Source: Dromaius novaehollandiae (taxonomy: Eukaryota; Chordata; Aves; Casuariiformes; Dromaiidae). Taken from it: a stretch of DNA of 64,000 nt. The notes beneath the pieces are model-generated. The model saw only the letters and a program-made list of their open reading frames with translations. It made no database searches and was not told where the DNA came from. Every line of letters starts with the position of its first letter. The stretch's first letter is position 1. Shown piece after piece: positions 25,301 to 36,063 of this stretch. A program made the translations under genes and the position numbers. The stretch covers positions 12,925,543 to 12,989,542 of the forward strand of contig NC_088130.1 in the NCBI RefSeq assembly GCF_036370855.1, written 5' to 3'.

Positions 25301-28300
25301 ACAACAGACCAAGTTCATAATACCTCAGAGGAGGGCTACAACATCATCCTGTCACTGGGCTAGATCAAGGTATTATCCTTGCCCTCTGCCCCTTGTCCTT
25401 CCCCTAAATAATACCATGTATCTCACTTTATCATTATTTATATTGTTCATGGGCAACAGTAATGTTAAAGATCTTAATATATAGGTTTATCATGAACCTT
25501 TACAAGAATACCTTCTTGAACAAAACCTCAGGAGGGAAACCGTCATACTTTTATTCATCACGTATCGTAAGTGTTTTTGAAAAACAAGATTTAGAGAAAG
25601 ACTTGTTTTGGTCTAATTTCTTGGGGACATGTCCAAAACTATAGATTTGATGCAAACAGTCCCTGTTCTGGCAGGTCTTTTTCGCATGGTCACTTCCTGC
25701 AGAAGTCTTCCTTTGTCCATGACATGCCTATTCTCCTTGTAAGACCTTTTACATGTCAGGAGAGATAATTCTATTCATTTGTCCACTTTAACTGACTTTA
25801 AGTTAAATCACTGTGTTCAGACCAGATTTTCCCAGACTAGATTTTATCTAACAAGCTTCTCAATGAAGCTGGATAAAACCAGGATGGCTTCCTATTAGAG
25901 TATACAAAAGTGTATGGTCAATATATATTCTGGGTTACTATCTGCAGAACCACTTACCAAGGGCAGTAAGGCAGTTCTCAATATCACCCTTCAGCTCCAA
26001 GTCCAGTACCTTGTTCATGTCATGCTGGCTGTATTTCGTGTACTTCTGAAAGACTAAATACAGGAAGAAAATTCAGTGAATAATGATGAATATGTAGTAT
26101 TTGCCCTGCTATGCCTCTGCCTCTTTCTGCCCTCACTGCTGCAGCTCTACCTACAGAGGATTGGATGTAGTCCATATTTCTCATTTTCCTCAGCAAGCAG
26201 AATGCTAAGAGCAGTGTTACTGTATACTTGGAGTCAGCATGAGAAATGGGACCGTGGAAGGATGGTTGGATTCATATTCCCATTGGTAGCGGAAGGGGCG
26301 ACGGTCCAGTGACTCCACTGGAGCCCGTGTCATAAGGTGGTATCCTCCCACCCAGGACAAACTGTCTGGGGAGCATTCATGACTCTAGCCTGAAGAACTC
26401 GGATCCCTTGGCCTTGTGATAGTTTGCAGGAATAGATTTGTTAACAACTTAAGTGATGTTGCTCATCACTGGTATGGAGAGGACAGCCAAGCTGCCAACC
26501 GTATCCTTAGATCAACAAGCACATTTCCAACTACACAGAGCTTTGCAGCAGTCAGAGTTGCATCTTGGGAATCTATATAATCTCTCAATGAATGAGCAGG
26601 CCATGTTCAAAATACAATTCCTTAGGCACAAAGTTTCATCCAACCTACCCCTTCGAAGATGGGGGTAGCTTCTTGCTGTAAGAACAGTAACAAACACGTT
26701 AACATCAGTTCCCTTTCTTTTTTCTCCAGCTTCATATAAGGCCTGTCATAAAGAAAAGAAGGTAGTAAAGTTAACGTTAATACAGGGAAAACTAAACAGA
26801 AATACTGTACTTCTGAGGCTACCAGCCAAAGGTAGGCAATTGCTTTTCTGCAGTGAACTATAGTCCTTGATACGATCCATAACAAGATACAAAACTCTAC
26901 ACAGCCTCAGACTAACTCTAGCTCTATCAAGAAATACTTCATATTTCACTTATGGCATAATAGTACCTAGAGAGCACCATACACCTACAAATCATATTTT
27001 CAGACTTTTTTTTAGAATCACCATCCAGCTTTCTTGGGTATATTACTTCCTTGAGTGAAGATATTTTTCATGCATCATGATATGCCATGCTCTGTGTGGG
27101 TGTGTAGGACTGGCAGCCTTTCTGCAGACAAACAAAATTAGCTCTGATATTAACTGGACAAATGTGAAAGAGAAGCCTACGCACCAAGTACTCCTTGTCC
27201 TTCCAGGAGTGACTTTAATGAAAAGTGAGAAAAAACAAATCAATCAATCAATCTCCTTCATTTTCCCCACCGCCTCAAACCTCTCTAGAAGTCATAATTA
27301 AAGACCTCCACACTGAAGCAAAGAAGATTTAACAACACTCTAAGTACCAGCAATGAAGCCCTTTGGACCAAGAGAAACTTTATTGAACTTTAGCACCTGT
27401 ACGGGGCATTAATTTACTGTCTCTCAAACCTAGGACTGACGACAAAAACTAAACCTCTTATGTAGCAGGAGCAAGAACAATATTGCTCAATGAGCACTTT
27501 TTGTGGTTGGATTTTAAAAAATTGATTTAAAACCAACATAGATTTGAATTGTAAAAGTGATGCAAGATTTTAAAGTGAAAACTTAGGATAGATGGCTAAG
27601 TTTTACCAAGATGTCAACAAAAAGTCACACTAATGTAGGAGGAAATAAGAGAAAAAACAGTTGTTTATTTTAGAATCATTAAAAACATTACTGTGATGTG
27701 CACCCGATAATCTTGAAAAGTACATCACCGAAAAGCAATAGCTACAGCTGACATACTGCAGAGTTCAGACTGGCCAAGGTCTTCAGGAGCTGGTTCTTCA
27801 CCTCCATGAGTACAACTTTATCCCTCAACTGGAGAACTGTTTTTACGTTATACATAAGAAAAATGTGTCTAATTTCTCCCACTGCTGACCTCTGCTTCCT
27901 ACGATCTACATCCTTTACATGAACTAGAAGATATCTTGCAGAAACCTTTCTGAAGCTAGATATTTTGAGGGTTAAAGATTTCCTTTAGCTGGCGAAGCCT
28001 ATGCAAACCTTGGAAAATGGTATCCCCTCAGAAAAAAAATACTACATAATGTACAATTCTCTGTTAAGAGTCTGCAGTGCAACAGATGCAGGTAGGTGAA
28101 AGGGAACATTCACAGCCAGGCACAGCTGGTAATTGCAAGTAAGGGGAACAGAGAAACTGCAGAGCCCCAAGTATGATCTTACCCTGGCATCGTTGTCAGC
28201 AAGCTCATCATTCACATGAGGATCTTCACTTCGGTCAGCCTAAGTAAATAAATAAATGATAATTCAGCATTTCTCATTATCATTCAGTTAACCAAAAACC

Positions 28301-31300
28301 AGTATTCTAGAGTTCTGGCCTGCTATTCTGGTACATGCTTTAATACCGCAGAACTTTAACAGGCACAGTTCTGTCAGTCCTGTGAATGAAGCTGAAGCAT
28401 TTGCTAATCAATTAGAGCTCAGATTTTTAAGGCCATTAGCACCTATTTTCTGAAACAGTACATTAAAACCCATAGGAATTAGTGTTACTCAGCGTCAAGT
28501 TACAGGTCTCAGAAGCTACAACTTGCTCCCTGATGAACTTCTACAATGAGCTTCTTTCAAAGTCATTTAAAAGCATAACTGCAAATCAAAACTATACACA
28601 TGAGCATATCAACAAACAATCTGGCATGCACATACAAACTTCACACACGTACTCAACAATCATGGAATCCAATATTCATTGCATTTCCAACGAGTCTTTT
28701 TATAGCAGCTCTAGCATTTAAACTGAACTGCTTTTGAGCATCAATTCACAGAACACTTTGTCCACTTGTTCACTCCTACCATCCCACTATACTTACTACT
28801 AGAAATATATCTTAACAGCTAATCAAAGGTTTATTTCTCTACTTATAAGCATCACTTTTTTTCTACTTCTAGTCACTCAATGTGACATTATTTCTATTAT
28901 TTTTTCAAATGCTTACAGTTACCACGAAAAAAGAATTAAAAGCAGATTTGATAAATAGTAACAAATACCACATTTTTTTAATGTTCTTGAATAAAATCTC
29001 CTTATAGCTTTTTTAAAGAACAATTTTATATGGTCTAACATGTGTAAGTAAAAAATAATGCAAGGAAATAAATAATTTATTTATTAAGTAATGTTTAATA
29101 AATAAATTCTTATTTATTATATGTCTTTCCTTAACATAGGCTTGACAACATTAATTGTTAGTATTGGTAATGTCAGTGCAAACGTTTAAACACAGCATAC
29201 CTTGGCTAGAGTAACCAAAGCCTTCTGAAAGTCTCCAGATGTGTCAGAGATAATGTCTTGTGTCAGATCTCTCTTCAGTACTGAAATCAAATGAAAATGG
29301 ATCCACAGTTTGTTTTAAAGTTATCATCCCTATAATTTTTCCCTTCTTTTTTTAGTCTCTTACTTAAATATGCCTGTTGGAACTGCATTTTTCCTCTTTT
29401 CTCTCCTTTAGTTTTGATAGAATGAGTATTTTTTGTAACATGCCCTCTCATTTCTGAGATGTGCTGTGAAACTGGAGGTTAGACCCACAATCTGCTGAAA
29501 CAGTCATTCTGAAGGGTCTTGAGGGTAGGCCAGTCTTGGGCTCTTGCTTGTGAAATACAAGAAAAGCTTGAAACTTTTTGCATCCCATTTATCTTTCATT
29601 CTTATTTCTGACTATTCTAAATAGCACTGAACTATATCCAATGGGACTCAAAACACTTCTGAAAAACTGAGCTATAAGTTTGGGCTTCTAACTGAGACAC
29701 ATGGAATGGACATGTCTTGGAAACATTAGCCCATAATCTCCAAAAACATGAGATTTAATTAGACAACACAAACTGACTATATTAAACTCTACATAAGTGA
29801 GAGATGCCAGATTATGTTTTAGTTACTTCTTCAAAGAATTTCTCCTTCTAGTTCCTGCAGCTAATGTGATCCGTGTTACTAACTCAATAAGCATTTTGTC
29901 AAGGCTAGTGAGCCCCTACGAGGTCAGCCAGGGCTTAGTTAGGGAGAAGAAAGCAGCTGGGTTTTGCTTGCATTCTAGAAAACATTTAATGCACCTCCTG
30001 TTCCATGAAACATCCACACTTCTGGCTGGGATCATGAGCCTTTTCCTTTTGTAGTGTGATCTCTTTGGATCAGAAAAAGTCAGTATGGCCTCTCCTGCAC
30101 CCAACCTTACTTGTAGCTTTACTTACCACCTAAAATGTCTTCTCAGTTTCTCCTATTGAGAGGGTAAGGCTGTGAGCGTAATGTGTCTGCCACAATGTTG
30201 TGAGAAGACTTGCATGACCCACACTAGATTTTTTAATGCCAGGTATTAAGTTGCAGGGATCTGTTGGTTATGGCTGCTTAAAAAAAGTTATTGATAAAAA
30301 GAATGTCACCTGGCAGAACAGAGCCTGTCCATTTTCTCCCAATGCTGCATACCATTAATACTTTTTCCTTCTCTGAATTACCTTCTTTGTAGTATCTGCT
30401 GGCTTCTCCGATCTCTTTGTTGCTTCTTGAGGCCATAATCTCAATTAAGGTATCCTCATCAGTTCCAAGCCCCTGTTGAAAAATGGTTGAATTTTTAACA
30501 ATGTTATTTAATACAGCAAACTTAAAATGTAGAAGAACAGAAAGAACATGAAAATGAGGGAGAAGGATCTGAAGATCCCACATTCAGGAAGACAGAAAAA
30601 TGAAAAACATTCCTGCTTTCATATAATAGTCTTATTTCAACTCCCCTGGAACTCATTTTTTATCACATCGAACATCACTGGTACCCAACAGAAGTGCTAA
30701 AATGACTGAGCAGTGTACACGGAAGATAGGAATTTGTAATCTATGAAGAAAAATCCCCCCCCCCCCCATTCCCTTTTTGTTTTCTTTTACTTTTAAGAAA
30801 CCCCCTAAGTAAATGCCATGGCTTCCTGCCACCACAGTAGCAACCAGTTTTCAGAAGGCAAAGAGTTCATTCTCATAAGAGAACAGCATTTGCAGTCAGT
30901 CTCCTCCAACTCTGAAATTCAGCAGAGACTGCTATGTCTCATTCTTAGAGCATGCATTACCAGTACAGATTTATTTTACAAAATGGGAGGAAAATGAAGA
31001 CAACATGCAATCTTCAAAATGCAAGTCCAGTATCATTTACAGGCCCCGAAAATTATTTACTTTTCTTTAGGGAAGTTTTTCTAAAAAAGTCTTTGTCCAA
31101 CCTTCATAGAGGCCCTTAATTCTTCAGCATCAAACTGAGCTGGAGTTTTCAGCAAAGCCACAACAACATCTTCCAGGTGACTTTTCAGAACTTTTTTCAA
31201 GGCTTCTTCCAGACTCTGTGAAAGGGAGAATGAAAAACATACTAAGCTAGCAAATGGTTAAAAGCTGCTGTTCAGCTACAATATAAAAACAAGTTTAACA

Positions 31301-34300
31301 TCTGAAGAATCTTAGTCTGTATCATTCCTGTAGCTACTAGACAGGATTGCAAAAACCTACGTGAGAATTATAGATTGTCATCTTTCTGTTCAAAGTGTTG
31401 GGTTTTTTTCAGTACATATTCAGCATGTTTTCATTCACCCATTTACAGCACTAGAAGTTTGTTTTTTTAAGAGAAGGTACTACTATATTGCTGTTATGAT
31501 GGTGATTGAGTTGCTTAAATGCACATATCTGGAGAATATTTTAGTTCATCTGTTTATTGCCTAAAGGATATGGAAATTGTAGTGAAAATACTGGGGCATA
31601 ATCTCATCCTATCCAAAACCGAGAGTCCTAAAGTTAAGAAGAGATTGGGACTGTATTCCAATCTGACCTAAATCTAAGTTTTAAAAAAAAAAGAAAAATC
31701 TGTTTTATTCTGCCTGCAATCAGTGAATGCCCAAAACTGTTTTTTGTTACATGAAGTTGCAGCTCTCTTCCCTACCAAATGTGTCTGTAGACAGTGGCTA
31801 TAAGAGTGAGAAGGTCAATAAATAACTTTGTCAGGGTACCTAAGCCAATGAGGTTACTTCAGAAGCAAGCACTGTATCCATAGTCATTTCTGTTCTGCTT
31901 TTGATGGTGCACCAGGCACAAGGGTATCTAATAATCTAACAGCATTAGGCTCCCTGTGCCTTTGAAGTTATATTTTAATTTAGGCCTTGATAAAATATAA
32001 TTGCAAGGCTGGAGCTTCCTCTGTGGGAGAGGAGAGCTGTGAAACCACAAGTAAGGTTTTCTGAACAGAAACACGGGAAATCTGGGGTAAAATGAGATTA
32101 TTAGACTTGTTTTCTAAGTTGGCCCTTAGAAGTCACTTAGAGTTACAAAGCAAAGAACTCCAGGGAGTCCTATGAGCAAAGGCTCGGTAACTCTGCTATG
32201 CCAACTGCACAATTATAATTTCAATTTAGAGCTACAAGTTCAACTGGAAAAAAATTGTTACAGGGACCTTTGTGCAGAGCAATTAAACTCTTTAGAAATA
32301 TCCAGTAATTTCCAAGCTCCTCAGGTCCAGGAACTAGCAGTTTTGCCACTAGAACAAATAAGCAAACTGCTCCCTGTGCATCTGTGGGTGTAAAACAGGA
32401 CTATGGTCCTGCATCTTTCCTGTCTCATTCTGTATTCTATCAACAGCTAAGTATCCGCAGAGAGATGCTGCAAAGTCCCCTTCTCTCTCCCTCCCTTTCT
32501 CCCAGCAGACTGCCTGCCAGGTGGTAGTGAGCTTTCTGTATTCCCAGTGATCGAATGACTTTAAGGACCTTTAGAGCATTCAAAAACCTGGAGGCTGAGA
32601 ATGTGGGATTATTTTTTTTCCCCCAAAAAAATAATAGCCACCATGTCCAAAGACTCATAACTGGAAATGTACTTTTAGGGTACTATCACCCCTGTCACAG
32701 TTTTCATAAACTACAGAAATTAATTGCTGTAGCCTTTTGTTCTGGGAAGCTAAAGCTGTATGCACCACCAGATCCATGGAAAACATTGACATTTCAGGTA
32801 TACATTTGAGGTGGACTTGGAAATACTTTACCTTTCCTTTCAGCTGCTGATAGGCATCTTTGATCTGCTGGCGCTGGGCATTTGATCTTTTAGTCAAGAT
32901 ATCAATGATGGTGGCTTCATCCACACCTGTGAGTAACCAAACATAATGCATGCAATGCAATTGCAAATGTTATCACAGTCTCTAATGTGTTATTTAACCA
33001 AATCATCATTTGTATATTATCCGGAATGTGTTTCATTTTGATTGTTTGACACACTGAAGTTTAACCAAAGGAAAGACTGCAATCATCTACCAACTTAGTG
33101 ATGTAGGGAGAAAGCTGATAAATAGGTTTCCATAGAACAGAAACCTGTATTTGCCACAATTTTATATAAGAAAGCCTTAAAGTGTTCTGAAGGCTGAACC
33201 TACACTACAGCATAACTAAATAAAATAAACAGCATTAGATGGCATACTCATTTAACCTCAGCAAGTCAAATCGAAAAAGGTCTCAAATCACAGCCAAAGT
33301 GCCCAGTGTGATTTTAAGAGAGAAGCGTAATAGAAGCATATACTACAGTATCAGCATATCCACGACTACTTGCAGGTTTTGTTTTGTTTTGTTTTTTTTT
33401 AATAGAAATCAAATCAAAAAGCATTAGCTTGATGTGTCATAATATTCTTTTGGTTCTCTAGAAATTAAATTGTTACTACACATCCTTCAACAAATGCAAG
33501 AACCTTATTACAGTATTAAGGTCTGAAATTGTAATATAATGTCAGGTTATCAAAGAGTTCAGATTCTTTCCCAGGTGGCAAAATTTTGATGCCTTGCTAG
33601 GTTTTCAAAAGCAGTCGCACCTCTCCTGCTTGCCATTGCATCTGAGTATGATATTTTATTCAGGGCTATTCTCAAATTTTCCTAAGGAAGAATCTGAATG
33701 TGGTGAGTTAAATATTTAACTCCTTTTACCCTTTACGGTAATAGCTTTGTCCAAAGCAGCAGCATCAGCTGATGGATTGAAGTTAGGGTACGACTGGACT
33801 GGTGAGCCGCCTTTTGAACTTTTCTGCAGGGGAAAAAAAAAATGCTCATTCCAAAGAAAAATTATGCAAAGAAGCAGTTTTACATGCCTAAATAAACCCT
33901 GTATTCAGGATTGCCTATTATACCACTATGAAGAAACGAACTCTGAGTTTAGTAACTACATATAGCTTAACAGTCCCAGTATGATATATGTATTGGTTTT
34001 ACCTCCTTTCACACCTCTTCTATTAAAGAGAAAGTAGCTCATATATTCAGCTTCCACAGGAAACTACTTCCTAACTGCCACTTTAGGCAATTATGTCCAA
34101 ATTTTAAAGACTCTAAAACCACAATTAAATCCTGCAAGCACTGCCAGTAAAGTGCTACTAATATCCCCATTCATCTTACACAAATTGAGTGTGCATCACA
34201 TTAAGATGTGAGTCAGCTGAGAAGCCACTAAGACTACAAACACCTCCTGCATGCACAATCTGGATCTCAGAGAAGAGTTCAGGCCTGATCCTTGGAAGAA

Positions 34301-36050
34301 GCAATGGAGAACTGGTTACCCAACTTCTCTGAAACATGAGACATAAGCAACACTTTCTTCATAAAGATTGCCTACTGGCTGCCTTTGGTGAATCCAGCCT
34401 CAGGTGTTGGACAGTCCCCAGGCAATGTTTAAAGGAACCTCGGGATAACTGGGGGATGATGATTTCCACTACATGACGGATTACATGCCTTGACCTAAGT
34501 CAACATGACAAAACAAGTTACCGGTAGGGCCTACAACCCAGCAGAACTATCTAACCAATGTTCTCCTCATTACCGTCTTTGACAGCAGCTAAAAAGTGCT
34601 CTGAGATTCTTGGATGAAATATTTAAAGAAAACCTCACTTGGTGTGAAATGTGGTAAGACCTTTTATAACACAACAGTAGTTTAGCTGTACTCTTTGTCT
34701 CATATTCAACAATGCACTATTAGAATTTTTTTTTAAATCCTTTGCCTCTAAAGTTAATTAGCCCAAGACAAATGGTCAGGTCTTAGGGATACATGTTTCA
34801 CATACAGCATTCTGTACTGATTTTTTGTACACTTGTAATATCCAATAATTACACAGTCAATGCCCTCCACAATTTTATCACTAGGAGTTGTATTGAAGAG
34901 AGCAGAGAGCCTGCATACTTGAAGTGTCTTGCATACTTAAAAAAAAAAAAAAAAAAACCATCACTGTGACTCATTTAAGCCAACAGAGGAATGGGTCTCA
35001 TTCAGTGCCTGGATCCCAGGCTAGCCAAATCAGTATTTGTGTGCTAGTTTCCATGACAAATTTATCTAGTAGCTAAATAAAAAACTGCCTGTAACCGCTG
35101 TAACCAGAATGACTCAGGACCCTGGGAGTGCAACGGGGATGGGATGTGGAGCCAAGGGATTATGCATAAAATGCTGCTGGACAAAAATTACAAAGTCCAC
35201 AAAGGACAGCAGAAAAGTTTGTTTACTGAAAATCCCTCCTCTGCTCTATTTTTTCAAGATGAAATTTGCTTTCAGAATCTCCTGTGACTTCACAGTGTGC
35301 CGCTTTTCCCGTGCTGACAGACATTTCAGTATCCTAATCAGCTTCCTTATCACAAAGACACTCCGGATGCTCCCAGCGCACTAACTCGTAATTTCTCATC
35401 ACCATCAGCCTTTCTTTGAAATCCCTTCCAATCAGTATCAGCACTGATCATTTGAGATGTTTTATCACATACAGTGACTCTTCCCACCCTAAGCATGCCA
35501 TATGGTGAGAAAACTAGTATTTATACTGGTGGCATTAGTTTCTTCTTTACATTCCTGGGCTCCAGCTCATGGCTTCCTGTACCTCAATCTAAGCATCTCC
35601 GTCTTCCCCACGTATGTCATCTGAACATGTTCTTACACATTCATACTCCTGTGCAGCAGATTACTACTTTAACTTGAGTCAATCAGTGACTGGCCGGTGG
35701 GAACAGCACTTCTATTACAATAACTGGCTCTGCCTAGAAACTAATAACTAGGCACTGAAATGTGCACATAAAAATATTTTTTCATCTGATACCAGAGTGC
35801 TATCAGAGCCTTTTTAGATTATATGTTGTAATAAAATCCTGTTCCGATTCTAATCGGCAGAATTTTGCCATCATCTTTCCTCCCCTTTGAGTCTATGAAA
35901 GATGTTTGTTGGTCCATGCCTTTAAATCACTTCTAAAAGTACTTGAAAATAAGCATGATGCTCTGAAAAGGTTATAATACTTACAATACATTCCTGCTCC
36001 TGATTGTCCATGAACCATGCCTGCTTCAGAAATTCTGCTACCATAGCCAT
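22282..36050 (-). CDS. ANXA1: Annexin A1 (lipocortin-1), 12 coding exons, 342 aa
   Basis: Calcium-dependent phospholipid-binding protein; in vertebrates it is cytosolic and membrane-associated, is also secreted, and dampens inflammation through formyl-peptide receptors. Coding exons: 35985-36050, 33730-33823, 32832-32926, 31102-31215, 30382-30472, 29201-29280, 28183-28239, 26649-26742, 25958-26053, 24760-24818, 23749-23871, 22282-22341. They total 1,029 nt, are all bounded by GT-AG introns and stay in frame; mammalian ANXA1 is 346 aa. The start ATG is flanked by AAC and G, a good initiation context. The tail starts [13 protein letters not shown], which keeps the amphipathic S100A11-binding helix. 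Repeats I-IV span about residues 37-108, 109-180, 192-264 and 268-339. Calcium loops are [24 protein letters not shown] and KGSGTRH, with acidic ligands in [15 protein letters not shown] and MDELKGD. Oddities: Ala5, Cys21, a missing Thr24 region and Arg319 in place of a cysteine. No frame disruption, so probably functional. Confidence 0.97.
22342..23748 (-). other. ANXA1 intron 12
   Basis: 1.4 kb intron between the last two exons. It contains a CR1 fragment (22,733-22,810) and otherwise nothing recognisable. Confidence 0.85.
22733..22810 (-). mobile_element. CR1 LINE fragment, 3' end, in ANXA1 intron 12
   Basis: About 78 bp matching the 3' terminus of CR1 in the minus orientation. The diagnostic words are GGGGTTGGAAGGGACCT and AGATCATCTGGTCCAACCCC. 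The 5' part is missing, as is usual for CR1. It lies in the same orientation as ANXA1. Confidence 0.88.
23749..23871 (-). CDS. ANXA1: ANXA1 exon 12
   Basis: 123 nt, phase 0 to 0, residues 283-323, the repeat IV calcium loop and helices. It starts [20 protein letters not shown]. It contains LRQAIM where mammals have LCQAIL, so the conserved cysteine is Arg (codon CGC at 23,761-23,763). Donor GTAGGT. Confidence 0.96.
24760..24818 (-). CDS. ANXA1: ANXA1 exon 11
   Basis: 59 nt, the typical size for this annexin exon. Completes Val263 and encodes residues 264-282 ([19 protein letters not shown]). Acceptor TTACAG, donor GTAACC. Confidence 0.96.
25958..26053 (-). CDS. ANXA1: ANXA1 exon 10
   Basis: 96 nt. 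Completes Val231 and encodes residues 232-262, with [20 protein letters not shown] carrying the acidic ligands of repeat III. Donor GTAAGT. Confidence 0.96.
26649..26742 (-). CDS. ANXA1: ANXA1 exon 9
   Basis: 94 nt. Residues 200-230, [20 protein letters not shown] onward to RSYPHLRR, the repeat III calcium loop. Acceptor ATGACAG, donor GTAGGT. Confidence 0.96.
28183..28239 (-). CDS. ANXA1: ANXA1 exon 8
   Basis: 57 nt, phase 0 to 0. Residues 181-199, [19 protein letters not shown], the linker between repeats II and III. Donor GTAAGA. Confidence 0.96.
29201..29280 (-). CDS. ANXA1: ANXA1 exon 7
   Basis: 80 nt. Completes Val154 and encodes residues 155-180, [20 protein letters not shown] onward, end of repeat II with its SDTSGD acidic ligand. 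Acceptor GATTTCAG, donor GTATGC. Confidence 0.96.
30382..30472 (-). CDS. ANXA1: ANXA1 exon 6
   Basis: 91 nt. Residues 124-153, [20 protein letters not shown] onward, the canonical GxGTD calcium loop of repeat II. Acceptor TTCAACAG, donor GTAATT. Confidence 0.96.
31102..31215 (-). CDS. ANXA1: ANXA1 exon 5
   Basis: 114 nt, phase 0 to 0. Residues 86-123, [20 protein letters not shown] onward to LRASMK, the second half of repeat I. Its donor is GTTGGA, the weakest 5' splice site in the gene; most of the others begin GTA. Confidence 0.95.
32832..32926 (-). CDS. ANXA1: ANXA1 exon 4
   Basis: 95 nt. Completes Gly54 and encodes residues 55-85, [20 protein letters not shown] onward to QLKGK, start of repeat I. 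Acceptor CTCACAG, donor GTAAAG. Confidence 0.96.
33730..33823 (-). CDS. ANXA1: ANXA1 exon 3
   Basis: 94 nt. Residues 23-53, [20 protein letters not shown] onward to KAITVK, plus the first base of Gly54. It lacks the residues that precede KSSKGG in mammals. Ser24 corresponds to the mammalian Ser27 kinase site. Donor GTAAAA. Confidence 0.96.
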
Positions 36051-36063
36051 GTTGATGGACTCT
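35985..36063 (-). CDS. ANXA1: ANXA1 exon 2 with start codon
   Basis: 13 nt of 5' UTR, then ATG at 36,048-36,050 and 22 codons. They start [13 protein letters not shown] and end DNQEQECI. Acceptor CTTCCCAG, donor GTAAGT. The coding part is 35985-36050. Confidence 0.96.

Larger units (their letters stand above)
23872..35984 (-). other. ANXA1 introns 2-11
   Basis: Ten introns of about 0.6 to 2.2 kb separating exons 2-12. Apart from splice sites I see only simple repeats: a T tract (about 24,172-24,186), an AATC tetranucleotide run near 27,238-27,252, AT-rich TTTATT/AATAAA words at 29,060-29,120, a C tract near 30,757-30,768 and a 19-bp A tract (34,939-34,957). No nested gene is evident. Confidence 0.7.

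Noticed and set aside
29041-29120. AT-rich palindromic stretch as an origin or matrix-attachment site
   Set aside because: AATAAA/TTTATT repetition in an intron is ordinary low-complexity sequence; nothing further supports a function.
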